A stretch of 64,000 nt of DNA. Source: Leptonema illini DSM 21528 (GTDB lineage: Bacteria > Spirochaetota > Leptospiria > Leptospirales > Leptonemataceae). Location: contig NZ_JH597773.1 in assembly GCF_000243335.1 (NCBI RefSeq), positions 2,792,983 to 2,856,982 on the forward strand, given 5' to 3'. The translations under genes and the position numbers were made by a program. A model generated the notes under the pieces. That model was given only the letters and a program-made list of their open reading frames with translations, had not been told where the DNA came from and searched no databases. Shown one piece after another: positions 18,901 to 25,953 of this stretch (positions within the stretch are counted from its first letter, which is position 1; every line of letters starts with the position of its first letter).

Positions 18901-19087
18901 CGTAGCAGGACTGGGATTCCTGCCTATGGCCCTGAATACCGGTGTCGGCGCCGAGGTGCAGCGTCCGCTTGCGACCATCGTCGTCGGCGGCCTTTTTACA
19001 TCGACCGTGCTCACGCTTCTCATACTGCCCTACCTCTACCTCGCCCTTGAGAGACGCAGAGAGAAGCGACGACAGACAAGACTCTGA
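15932..19087 (+). CDS. CzcA/CusA-type heavy-metal RND efflux pump
   Basis: 1051 residues, normal for the HME-RND family. N-terminal helix followed by AITKLPVDAVPDITGIQVMV, characteristic of CzcA/CusA. Twelve predicted membrane helices in two halves, with two large periplasmic loops. The fourth-helix motif AVDFGLIVDGAVVMIENIVR contains the Asp residues used for proton relay in this family. The second half has the matching LIALSGIAVLNGTVLVNFFN. Metal-coordinating methionines typical of CusA were not verified, so the substrate could be copper/silver or divalent cations. It forms an operon with the tolC-like gene; no membrane fusion protein gene is present in the window. Confidence 0.9.
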   Translation: MLHRLQTFAMKNPLWVLFLVLLFILFGANAITKLPVDAVPDITGIQVMVQTKTGAMDPEQSEALVTYPIEVELAGIQDVREIRSITKYGLSLVTIVFEDHADLYLSRQLIAERLQGLQGSLPDGIDPKLGPISTGLGEVFMYAVKATPGTPLASMQVEDRLRYLRTVQDWVIRPAMKTVPGVAEVDSNGGYLKGVFIEFHPDRMRQNGIGPATLADALQNVGLNSGGGYIEPDMRRVLVRSDARFRTIDEIRHYPIRPYAVGPTPRLDELADVRDGSLPRVGAATENGEETVLGTVLMRIGANSRDVARESETKLSTIPLPEDVQVEILYSRTELVNATVATVEKNLVEGGILVIVILLLLLGNLRAAIIVSLAIPLSMLIALMGMEEMGISANLMSLGAVDFGLIVDGAVVMIENIVRKMEEDPDRLRREGKFTIIADALREVTAPVVTGVLIIIVVYIPILGLTGVEGKMFRPMAITVLLALAASLVLALFVMPVLALLFLKEPKHTQSKLTEWIHRLYTPVLNFSLRRGRILTGASLGLFVISLFIFSRLGSEFLPDLDEQDLVVGMVRSPDISLTEMVKRQEHAEKVIREFEEVETVFSRIGTPESATDPMGINFADCFIILKKDRDAWPVIEELGRRRTKNELFDAISKRLSLEEDLAGDEYSPTQPIAMRFNEMLEGSRADASLRIFGPDLSKLMEYVQIAEEALSPEQMPQVREVGQDELSALRRTPLLDFKPDPEKMNRWGLNSRDIHVGFQYAMAGEEIGSFYEKDRRFPIVLRMQDRWRENIGLASRFPLDLPEGGVIGFRDVASFQFTDQVSTISRIDSRRYAGLSIYLEDRDLEGFIKKADADLRSKLNLPKEYHIEWAGQYKNLERARNRMLIIIPFTFFLIFILLLQNVKDLLQTLLILVGIPLATTGGILLLWMRGITFSVSATVGLIALSGIAVLNGTVLVNFFNQLRKEGYELYEAVHHGTLTRLRPVLMTALVAGLGFLPMALNTGVGAEVQRPLATIVVGGLFTSTVLTLLILPYLYLALERRREKRRQTRL

Positions 19088-19100
19088 GCGATCTGCACAC

Positions 19101-19127
19101 GGCTTAGAGGCCAATGGCTTCTAAGCC
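19101..19127. repeat. Intergenic stem-loop after RND pump gene
   Basis: GGCTTAGAGGCC-aat-GGCTTCTAAGCC forms a 12-pair stem with one G-T pair, 13 bases after the pump gene. There is no T-run, so it may be a weak terminator or an mRNA 3' stabiliser. The arm GGCTTCTA recurs in the stem-loop at 62072-62103. Confidence 0.5.
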
Positions 19128-19220
19128 TGCAGGATGTAGCCTCGCCGGTCGGTCCATGAGATAGCACGTTGAAGCAATTGTACTTGACGCTTCTCGGGAA
19201 CACGGCTCCCCTGCCTGTCA

Positions 19221-21380
19221 ATGGCATTCGTCCAGCGGTTCCTTTCAGCGAAGGGAATCCATCAAGGATTACTCTTTCTATCTTTAATAACGCTACCTCT
19301 GTTTGGATTGGCCAACTTCGTCGAGCCCGATCGCATTCCCGGCGATCTTGGAGATGCTCGCTTCAACATGTTTGTTCTGGAACATGGTTATCGCTGGCTC
19401 ACCGGTCAGGAACCGTCGTTCTGGCATGCGGATTTTTTCTTTCCCACAGAAGACAATACCATCGCCTACTCCGACAGTCATATCGGGAATCTGCCCATCT
19501 ACGGTGCCCTGCGAATACTGGGCCTACCGTATGACCGGGCCTTCCAGGCCTGGATCGTCATCGTCTTCTCCTTGAACTTCGCGTCGGCTCTGGCGGTCTT
19601 GCTTCGGTTCGGCCCGCATAAATGGGAGGGGGCTATCACTGGCGCCTTTGTTTTTGCCTTCGGGTTACCGGTGATGCAGCAGCTCGGCCATATACAGTTA
19701 GTACCCCGCTATTTCATTCCTCCCGCTTTCTACTTCCTGCATCGCTTCTTCACGAAAGGACGCAGTATCGATTTTTCATTCGCCGCAGGAAGCGTCGTTG
19801 CTCAGTTCTTGATTTCTATCTATACAGGAGTCTTTCTCGTTTTTGGTCTAACGATCTTTGCAATGATAAGCGTTCTCTCAATGCGAAGGTCGAAGCGATG
19901 TCCGTTCTGTTCCCTAAAGGTCGGCCGGATCATCGCCTTGACAGCGACAATCGCCATAAGCGGCCTCATTCTGTTACCTTACCTGTACCCATACTATAAA
20001 ACAGGGATGACCCATAGTCGCTCCTGGGTAGAAGTGCTTCCTCTTCTCCCTGCTCTGACATCTTACTGGCTTCCAGCTGAAACAAGCACGACCTGGATCT
20101 GGATGAAGGATATTCTTCCGGAAACGACCGCAAGTCACGAGCATCGCATGTTTCTTGGTCTTTTACCAACGGCATCGACATTGCTTTTCATGTTCCTACT
20201 GCGAAAGCATAAGAAACTTCATCGCTATCCTGTTCACCGAGCCCTGCTTCTGTCCTGGGTTTTATTGGTACTTTTAACGCTGAGATGGCCCGGTGGATTG
20301 TCGTTATACGTTCTTCTGTTCAACTATTTACCAGGCATCTCCGCTCTTCGTGCTATTGCTCGTATCTCTCTGCTGTTCACTTTTTTCGGGGCGGTGATGA
20401 CCGCCTGGGCTGTGAATCGATGCATACTCCTTTCGCGGAGGCATAGAAAAAGAGGCTTACGCGGGACTGTCGTCTACGTTTTGTTTATAGCGGTTCTTGT
20501 CACCGATCAATGGACCGCTAATCATGATGCCTTCTCAATAGAGGGGAACCGACAACGTATCGAAGCGATCGCTACACAGTTGAGAGAATCGGATCAACCG
20601 AGACCGTCTTCTTTTTTTCTCATTCCCGACGGCCAGCCTTTCTTCTACAGGCATGTCGATGCCATGCTGGCATCGCAGCAAACGGGCATTCCGACGATCA
20701 ATGGATATAGCGGTAACATACCTCAGGATTATTCTCTCGAATTGCTGCTTGATGATCCATCTGAGCATTTATGCAGGGCAATTGCAGCATGGATTATGAT
20801 GAATGGTAAGATCAGGATACAGGGTATTCGCCTTATCGGACAGAACCCATGTCAGGGGGGCGGTCACGAAAACATGCCGAATCTGCACACTTCTGGTGAT
20901 AAACAAGCCTCCCGCCAGATCACGGAAAGTCCTTTTACATTCAAGAACGAAGCCATAGTGTACCGGATGGATGATCCATCGATCCGCACCATTGTCGGCG
21001 AAAAGAAAGGATCCTCTCTCTTAAGTGCGACACAGGGAGGCGTCCTTACATTCGGTCCCTACACATCGCTGCCTGCGGGCGTATATCGCATCACCTGGGA
21101 TGGCATCTTGCTCCAGGGATCAGAAGCAGAAGCACGAGTCGAGTTCGACGTGGCCGGCAATATGGGCAAAGAAACAATGGCGTCTGCTCTCTTCGAATCA
21201 AGAGAAGTGCAAAAGATAGATGTCCCATTTCGAAAAAGTATCGTTTTCGAGATTGCCAGACCGACGCCTAACATCGAGTTTCGAATTTTCGTACAGGACG
21301 GAATACGCCTTCAGTTGAACAAAGTTACACTCTCCCCCGAAAACGATATAAAGCTAAGCAAGCCTCCGCCTCAGGAATAA
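19221..21380 (+). CDS. Large polytopic membrane protein, possible GT-C-type glycosyltransferase
   Basis: 719 residues with about 10-12 hydrophobic helices in the first 450 residues and a soluble C-terminal domain of about 250 residues. The first extracytoplasmic loop has VEPDRIPGDLGDARFNMFVL, followed by HADFFFPTEDNTIAYSDSH. The acidic first loop and overall topology resemble GT-C glycosyltransferases and YfhO-like proteins, but no diagnostic signature was confirmed. The C-terminal part (GPYTSLPAGVYRITWDGILL) looks like a beta-sandwich carbohydrate-binding domain. The ATG at 19221 is accepted because a hydrophobic helix follows soon after. It stands alone, with no obvious operon partner. Confidence 0.65.
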   Translation: MAFVQRFLSAKGIHQGLLFLSLITLPLFGLANFVEPDRIPGDLGDARFNMFVLEHGYRWLTGQEPSFWHADFFFPTEDNTIAYSDSHIGNLPIYGALRILGLPYDRAFQAWIVIVFSLNFASALAVLLRFGPHKWEGAITGAFVFAFGLPVMQQLGHIQLVPRYFIPPAFYFLHRFFTKGRSIDFSFAAGSVVAQFLISIYTGVFLVFGLTIFAMISVLSMRRSKRCPFCSLKVGRIIALTATIAISGLILLPYLYPYYKTGMTHSRSWVEVLPLLPALTSYWLPAETSTTWIWMKDILPETTASHEHRMFLGLLPTASTLLFMFLLRKHKKLHRYPVHRALLLSWVLLVLLTLRWPGGLSLYVLLFNYLPGISALRAIARISLLFTFFGAVMTAWAVNRCILLSRRHRKRGLRGTVVYVLFIAVLVTDQWTANHDAFSIEGNRQRIEAIATQLRESDQPRPSSFFLIPDGQPFFYRHVDAMLASQQTGIPTINGYSGNIPQDYSLELLLDDPSEHLCRAIAAWIMMNGKIRIQGIRLIGQNPCQGGGHENMPNLHTSGDKQASRQITESPFTFKNEAIVYRMDDPSIRTIVGEKKGSSLLSATQGGVLTFGPYTSLPAGVYRITWDGILLQGSEAEARVEFDVAGNMGKETMASALFESREVQKIDVPFRKSIVFEIARPTPNIEFRIFVQDGIRLQLNKVTLSPENDIKLSKPPPQE

Positions 21381-21460
21381 AGCTGACGTCCCGATCCAGA
21401 AAAGGCAAGAGGCGGCCTCAAAATTTTTCGCTCTCCCAGAAAAACCGCGCTTGACACCCT

Positions 21461-21484
21461 TATAAATAACGAATTAGTTATATA
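21461..21484. promoter_or_regulatory. Operator-like palindrome before SRPBCC gene
   Basis: An AT-rich imperfect palindrome, TATAaaTAACgaattaGTTATATA, with arms ATAAC and GTTAT around a 6-base centre. It lies downstream of a TTGACA box at 21451-21456 and about 28 bases before the ATG, so it would cover the -10 region. AHSA1/SRPBCC genes are often controlled by ArsR-type repressors that bind such sites, but no arsR gene is in the window. Confidence 0.45.
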
Positions 21485-21511
21485 ATCAACCCGTTATTAC
21501 AGGAGAGCAGA

Positions 21512-22024
21512 ATGTCCCTTCCGAAAAAACTGACTGTAGATCTTCAGGGCGACGCCGATGTCGTATTCCAGCGCTATTTCGACGCTCCGCCCGCCTTTGT
21601 GTATGATTGTAATACGAAGCCCGAGCTGTTGCAGCGCTGGCTGACCGGTCCGGACGGCTGGTCCTTTTCCACATGCCGCATTGATCTGAGCGTCGGCGGT
21701 GAATATCTCTTTGTCTGGCAGAAGGAAGGCGAAAGCTCTTTCGGATTCGGTGGTGTTTATAAAGAGATAAAAGCTCCGGAAATCATCACCAATACCGAGA
21801 TCTTTATTCCTGATCCCACGCAGCTTCCGTCGTTAAGCGACTCCAGCCAGGCATCGGTGAACACGCTTCAGCTCGCTGCGGCGGGCAAGGGAACGCTGAT
21901 GACGCTCACCTGCCGTTATCCATCGGCCGAGATCCGCAAGATGGCGCTCGAAACGGGAATGGAAGAGGGGATGGAAATCAGCTACGTCAGGCTTGATGAG
22001 ATGTGCCTGCAGGCCGGGGTATAA
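21512..22024 (+). CDS. SRPBCC/AHSA1-domain protein (activator of Hsp90 ATPase homologue-like)
   Basis: 170 residues of a single START/SRPBCC fold: the opening ADVVFQRYFDAPPAFVYDCN, then LLQRWLTGPDGWSFSTCRID, LSVGGEYLFVWQKEGESSFG and KEIKAPEIITNTEIF are the conserved elements of AHSA1-type proteins. These bind hydrophobic ligands, but the ligand cannot be predicted. Ribosome binding site AGGAGAG is well placed upstream of the ATG. The stop lies 9 bases from that of the convergent lipoprotein gene. The palindromic leader suggests repression by an ArsR- or MarR-type regulator elsewhere. Confidence 0.85.
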   Translation: MSLPKKLTVDLQGDADVVFQRYFDAPPAFVYDCNTKPELLQRWLTGPDGWSFSTCRIDLSVGGEYLFVWQKEGESSFGFGGVYKEIKAPEIITNTEIFIPDPTQLPSLSDSSQASVNTLQLAAAGKGTLMTLTCRYPSAEIRKMALETGMEEGMEISYVRLDEMCLQAGV

Positions 22025-22032
22025 CGCTGATC

Positions 22033-23187
22033 CTAATTCCGCAGGCCGACGACGACCATCTCATAGCGCGCCGGCTTGCGACCACCCAGAGCCCAGAGCG
22101 AGGCCTGAAAGCGCGTCTGCTGGCCGGGTTGCAGCTCTTTATCATCGCCGAAGCCCTGGGCGCTTCCAATAAAGGAGCCGCCGGCATCAAAGAAAGAGGC
22201 GATGACGCGAGGGTATTTGACGGGGATCTTTCCGGAATGCTGGATGGTCCCCGTCAGATTGTATGCAAAGCCGTCATAACGCAGGTTATGCCTGACCACC
22301 GAGAGATCGTGAACATAGAGGTCGGAGCGCGTCGGTTGTGGTTTGAAATGAAGCAGCCTGGTCGACGCAAACCGATCCCTTGTATTAAGCGAAACACACT
22401 GAAAAGGCAAAAGAGCTCCCGGTGGAAGGTCGACGCCGGGAAAGCATTGCACGCTATCGATCTCTTCACCTTTCGCATCAAAGAGGCCTACGCGAAGAGA
22501 GGGCGTTCCGATGGTTATACTTCCTGTATTGCGCATGCGCCCTATAACGACGATATTGCCGACGCTGGGGATGGCGGCGAGATCAAGGATCTCCCCTCGC
22601 GCCTCTCTCTGCGCCTCATCGTCTGCCTTCACCTCGCCGATGATCGGCTTAATACGCGCAATGTTCGGTTTATCCGTTTGAGCGTTCTGTTCGGATGTGC
22701 TCTGGCCGGAATCGCTTTCGCGCCGGCGATCATCGGACGGTCTGCCCTCGCGCACCTGACGATGGGCGCTTTTCAAAATCACGCCCGATTCGACGTCAAT
22801 CAGGCGGATAAACAGATCCGCTCCGTCAGGACGGCCATAGGCCATTCCCGTAATGACAAGTCTTGCCGAAAGCAGTCTGCCGATGCGCGCCGCCTGGTCG
22901 GTGTCGGCCATTCCTGAGTTCTGAAACTTCTGTTCTTCGAGAATACGATCGACAAGCGAACGTTCAAGCACGCGATAGCGTCCGGAACGAACGAGCTCAT
23001 CGACGATTCGATCGCCATGATAACGCCCGGCTTCGGCCGGTAGCCCTGATGTGATCAGAGGAAGCACGGCTACGGTCGCGTCTTTATAGCCGTCGGGGTT
23101 GAGTTCACGAACAAGTTCAGCTGTCGGATTCGACTGACAGCCGATCAGCAGCAGAGTCGCCGCGATACTCAGACAACGCTTGAACAT
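22033..23187 (-). CDS. Lipoprotein with CsgG/TolB-type N-terminus and FxLYD-like C-terminus
   Basis: Start set at ATG 23187, which gives MFKRCLSIAATLLLIGCQ with a lipobox; the longer frame would begin inside the HU terminator hairpin. 384 residues. Residues about 30-150 resemble the CsgG/FlgO/TolB N-terminal alpha/beta domain: ATVAVLPLITSG, HGDRIVDELVRSGRYRVLER and QAARIGRLLSARLVITGMAY. A low-complexity Asp/Ser/Gln-rich linker (about 153-180) leads to a C-terminal beta-rich region with two FxLYD/DUF3426-like repeats (VGNIVVIGRMRNTGSITIGT and GFAYNLTGTIQHSGKIPVKY). Probably a periplasm-facing envelope lipoprotein of unknown role. Confidence 0.7.
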   Translation of the reverse strand: MFKRCLSIAATLLLIGCQSNPTAELVRELNPDGYKDATVAVLPLITSGLPAEAGRYHGDRIVDELVRSGRYRVLERSLVDRILEEQKFQNSGMADTDQAARIGRLLSARLVITGMAYGRPDGADLFIRLIDVESGVILKSAHRQVREGRPSDDRRRESDSGQSTSEQNAQTDKPNIARIKPIIGEVKADDEAQREARGEILDLAAIPSVGNIVVIGRMRNTGSITIGTPSLRVGLFDAKGEEIDSVQCFPGVDLPPGALLPFQCVSLNTRDRFASTRLLHFKPQPTRSDLYVHDLSVVRHNLRYDGFAYNLTGTIQHSGKIPVKYPRVIASFFDAGGSFIGSAQGFGDDKELQPGQQTRFQASLWALGGRKPARYEMVVVGLRN

Positions 23188-23192
23188 AATGC

Positions 23193-23216
23193 AAAAAGGG
23201 AAGGATTCCCCTTCCC
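23193..23216 (-). terminator. Intrinsic terminator of the HU-like gene
   Basis: On the minus strand, GGGAAGG-ggaat-CCTTCCC makes a 7-pair stem followed by TTTTT. It lies 20 bases after the HU-like stop codon and ends only 5 bases before the start of the next lipoprotein gene, which therefore must have its promoter within or before the hairpin or rely on read-through. Confidence 0.8.
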
Positions 23217-23235
23217 TCATCGAGCATTCTCTGGA

Positions 23236-23634
23236 TTACTTCCAGTTCTTCTTATCTGCGAACAGATCTTTCAGCGATTTCGGGAAGCTCCAACGCGGTT
23301 TGCGGCTTGCCGGACGTGCGGCCACATCGACCATCTCGCCGGTGAAGCGGTTCAGAGCCTTGCCTGCTTTGCGAGCGGCTACATCCTTCATCATCAGCGT
23401 TCCGATGACGGGAAGACGCACCTTCTCTCCGCGAGCTGCAGCTTTGCCGGCTTCAAGCAAGGAGGCCTCAAGAGCCTGCTTCAGGTCGCTCTTCTTCAGT
23501 ACAACCTCGCCTTTCTTGTTTACCGACGTCGATTCGACGACCCCTTCAAGCAGGGAGTCAAGAAATGAGTACTTTCCGTTGCTGGCTTTTGCTTTTGCAG
23601 CGGGAGCCTTCTTCGTTGTCTTCTTAGTAGCCAC
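23236..23634 (-). CDS. HU/IHF-family DNA-binding protein with basic N-terminal tail
   Basis: 132 residues from a GTG start, with AGAGG eight bases upstream. The first 20 residues are a Lys/Ala/Thr tail (MATKKTTKKAPAAKAKASNG), followed by an HU-like fold: LKKSDLKQALEASLLEAGKA, then GEKVRLPVIGTLMMKDVAAR, KAGKALNRFTGEMVDVAARP and ASRKPRWSFPKSLKDLF. The RFTGEMV segment corresponds to the DNA-contacting arm. Canonical HU is about 90 residues, so both tails are extra. It is likely a nucleoid protein. It is monocistronic, with an intrinsic terminator downstream. Confidence 0.8.
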   Translation of the reverse strand: MATKKTTKKAPAAKAKASNGKYSFLDSLLEGVVESTSVNKKGEVVLKKSDLKQALEASLLEAGKAAARGEKVRLPVIGTLMMKDVAARKAGKALNRFTGEMVDVAARPASRKPRWSFPKSLKDLFADKKNWK

Positions 23635-23840
23635 TCGTATACCTCTAAATGATATGGAATGAAGTGCGCTTCTCTTTCCGGTGAAAGAATAAGTTGAAAA
23701 ACGCCTGAATTCCGGTGTTTTTTAGGGTTTTTTAACACCCCGTATGCCCTGTTCAAACCTGGCTAAGTGCTGTCAAGTAACTCATTCCTGTTTTTTCGAT
23801 GAAGGCCATAAAACGGTCCCGCTTCCTGCGCGTAATCCTG

Positions 23841-24470
23841 TTAGAGAGCATAGTTGATCCTGTATGCGGCGCTTGCTCCAGGAGGCGCACCGTCAAGCAG
23901 CGCGTAGGCGATGCCTTCCTGTTCTCCGGCCGCCTCTTTAAAGCTGGCCGTCACAAGGATTTCGTTGGCCTTTGCCGTATCCTCACCGAGCTTGCTTGCC
24001 GCGTTCACCTCGGCCCCGAAGCAATCCGTATCGCCGATCTTCAGCACACGACCGAATCCGAGGCCGACGCAGAGCAGGATCTGTTCTTCGGGAATTCGAC
24101 CGTTATTGTAATCCACAAGAACTCTCTGCATGGCAATAGCGGCGGCAAGCGCCTTGCGCGGACGGCGAAAGATCACGAACATGCTATCGCCTTCCATCTT
24201 CAGTAGAATGCCGTCATGCTCTTCGATAACTGGTATAAGGATGCGCTCCGATTCCTGTATCGTCTGCAAGAAGTGAATGATACCGTATTTCTCGACCCCT
24301 CTTGAAAAACCCGAAAGATCGGTCATCATGATGACCCATTCTTCGCCAAAAAGATCCCAGATCCGCTCATCGATCTTCTCTTTGTCTGCTCCGGGCTTGA
24401 GGCGATCTTCAAGCAAACGCTCAAGCCGGTCTTCTGATGCGCTGAAAACAATGTTCCGTCGAAATGCCAT
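23841..24470 (-). CDS. Class III adenylate/guanylate cyclase-domain protein
   Basis: About 209 residues starting MAFRRNIVFSASEDRLERLL; an upstream ATG would add five residues. After an N-terminal helical stretch comes a class III catalytic core: VIMMTDLSGFSRGVEKYG holds the first metal-binding Asp, ILLKMEGDSMFVIFRRP holds the substrate-contacting Lys and second metal Asp, and FGAEVNAASKLGEDTAKANE is the usual VNxAxR segment. The transition-state Arg is replaced by Lys there, so activity is uncertain. It lacks sensor and membrane domains. It is separated by about 200 bases from the HU-like gene, probably monocistronic. Confidence 0.8.
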   Translation of the reverse strand: MAFRRNIVFSASEDRLERLLEDRLKPGADKEKIDERIWDLFGEEWVIMMTDLSGFSRGVEKYGIIHFLQTIQESERILIPVIEEHDGILLKMEGDSMFVIFRRPRKALAAAIAMQRVLVDYNNGRIPEEQILLCVGLGFGRVLKIGDTDCFGAEVNAASKLGEDTAKANEILVTASFKEAAGEQEGIAYALLDGAPPGASAAYRINYAL

Positions 24471-24485
24471 AATGAAGAACGACAT

Positions 24486-24708
24486 GTCCGTCAGGCAATG
24501 TCAATCCTTTCTATAGAAAGAGAAGCAGCAATGCCAATTCGGACTATACCTGCTCTCGCTCGTCGAAGCCGCTGAGGTCAACCATTGTGATTTCGAACCG
24601 GCGTTTTTTTTCTTGCAATAAATTCTACCCCCTTTAGTTTACTGTCAAAATACAGAGTCGCTCCGGCGACGTCGTTTGACACAAACAAAAATTTGAAAAC
24701 TTAAGGAA
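24486..24708. other. Divergent intergenic region between cyclase and lipase genes
   Basis: No coding frame supported. It contains a TTGACA hexamer at 24676-24681, possibly the -35 box of the lipase promoter, but no good -10 box at normal spacing. The part nearest the lipase is A-rich. Confidence 0.3.
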
Positions 24709-24730
24709 GAGTAAAGAGAGGTCTTTACTC
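24709..24730 (+). promoter_or_regulatory. Perfect 5' leader hairpin before the lipase ribosome binding site
   Basis: GAGTAAAGA-gagg-TCTTTACTC forms a 9-pair perfect stem with a 4-base loop. It ends 2 bases before the GGAG Shine-Dalgarno sequence at 24733-24736. It could stabilise the message or modulate ribosome access. No T-run follows, so it is not a normal terminator. Confidence 0.5.
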
Positions 24731-24742
24731 CTGGAGATGATC

Positions 24743-25846
24743 ATGCGAAAGCTTATGTATCTCCTGCCGGCGCTCTTTTGCGCGGTGGCAGGACTGGAGG
24801 CCCGCGCGGCCCGAACCACCTATCCGGTGGTATTTGCTCATGGAATGGCCGGTTTTGACGATATCGCCGGCTACGATTATTGGGGAGACGATTATGGAAC
24901 GTTTGTAGGCGACCCCTGCGACGGCTTCCTTGAAATCACCTGCAACTCCTACATCGACAGCAATCAGAAGGCCTTCATCGGTCAGGTTCAGCCGTTTCAC
25001 AATTCCGAGGTTCGCGGATATGACCTTGCCAACGATACCGAAGGCTTCATGGCAACGGTCGGCGCCTCGAAGGTAAACCTCATCGGCCATTCGCAGGGCG
25101 GGCTTGATATTCGCAAAGCTGCCGTCGAACTGCGCAATCGCCGCGGAACGCCCGTCGTTCGCGTGCTGATCAGCGTCTCTTCGCCGCATCGCGGATCGCC
25201 CGTTGCGAAATTTATTCTGGATCTCGGCCCGGGCATCACCGACGTTATCGCCGCTCTTGCCAATATCTATGGCAATATCGTATATTCCAGCGGCAACGAC
25301 GGCTTCGCCGCCGCGAAACAGCTCGTGTATAACGATTATTCCTCCAGCGACGGCATTCTCACCGGAGCAAAGCAGTTCAACGAGAAATATCCGATCAACT
25401 CGAATTATGCAAACCGGTATGCCTCTATTGTTACGGCACAGACGGGACTGAGCGTGAATCCGCTGCTTTTCATTCTGCGTAACGGATTCTTCAATATTGA
25501 CGGCAACGGATACTGCGTGGATGATTGTAACAACGACGGAGCGGCCGGCAAAGGAAACGGAACGGCGACAGATCTGGACGACGACGGCCTCGTCGGCATC
25601 AACTCACAGCAGATGGGCTATCGCCTGAAATATACGGTTCGCGGCTTCGGCCTTTTCGATTCTATCGGAACGGAAAGCTCCACGGGCTATGTAAGCAACA
25701 TCAACGCGCCGAGCTCGACGCAGATGACGTCGACGGCGGCCATCGTCGAGCAGGATCATCTTGACGTCGTCGGATTACCGCCCGATACCTTCGATGAGAT
25801 GGAGTTCTATGCTGCTCTTATCGACTACATCGCCTACTACGATTGA
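24743..25846 (+). CDS. Secreted triacylglycerol lipase (alpha/beta hydrolase)
   Basis: 367 residues from ATG 24743, chosen because GGAG lies six bases upstream; the ATG at 24737 abuts it. Signal peptide MRKLMYLLPALFCAVAGLEA. The mature protein opens with TYPVVFAHGMAGFD, the oxyanion-hole region of family I Pseudomonas-type lipases. The nucleophile elbow is VNLIGHSQGGLDIRKAA with Ser117 in GHSQG. An acidic segment (NNDGAAGKGNGTATDLDDDG) resembles a calcium-binding loop, and DHLDVVGLPPD near the C-terminus supplies a candidate catalytic His. It is followed by an intrinsic terminator and then a probable lipase foldase gene, a classical pairing. Confidence 0.9.
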   Translation: MRKLMYLLPALFCAVAGLEARAARTTYPVVFAHGMAGFDDIAGYDYWGDDYGTFVGDPCDGFLEITCNSYIDSNQKAFIGQVQPFHNSEVRGYDLANDTEGFMATVGASKVNLIGHSQGGLDIRKAAVELRNRRGTPVVRVLISVSSPHRGSPVAKFILDLGPGITDVIAALANIYGNIVYSSGNDGFAAAKQLVYNDYSSSDGILTGAKQFNEKYPINSNYANRYASIVTAQTGLSVNPLLFILRNGFFNIDGNGYCVDDCNNDGAAGKGNGTATDLDDDGLVGINSQQMGYRLKYTVRGFGLFDSIGTESSTGYVSNINAPSSTQMTSTAAIVEQDHLDVVGLPPDTFDEMEFYAALIDYIAYYD

Positions 25847-25860
25847 TTCCGATTCGAACG

Positions 25861-25885
25861 GGCCCGGTTCTTCCGGGCCTTTTTT
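25861..25885 (+). terminator. Intrinsic terminator after the lipase gene
   Basis: GGCCCGG-ttctt-CCGGGCC forms a 7-pair GC stem followed by TTTTTT. It lies 14 bases after the lipase stop and before the foldase-like gene, so foldase expression would need read-through or its own promoter. Confidence 0.85.
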
Positions 25886-25953
25886 CGCTCTTTTAACGAT
25901 CGCAGAGTCACGATTCTTCTGCAAATCAAATACAACTCCCCTGAATAATAAGT

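Noticed and set aside
21451-21486. TTGACA and TATAAT as a single promoter for the SRPBCC gene
   Set aside because: The two boxes are 24 bases apart, too far for one sigma-70 promoter; only TTGACA with a weaker -10 (TAGTTA) would fit.
22003-22917. 304-residue plus-strand frame over the CsgG/FxLYD-type lipoprotein
   Set aside because: The minus-strand gene has a signal peptide, lipobox and domain pattern; the plus frame has none and starts within the SRPBCC gene's end.
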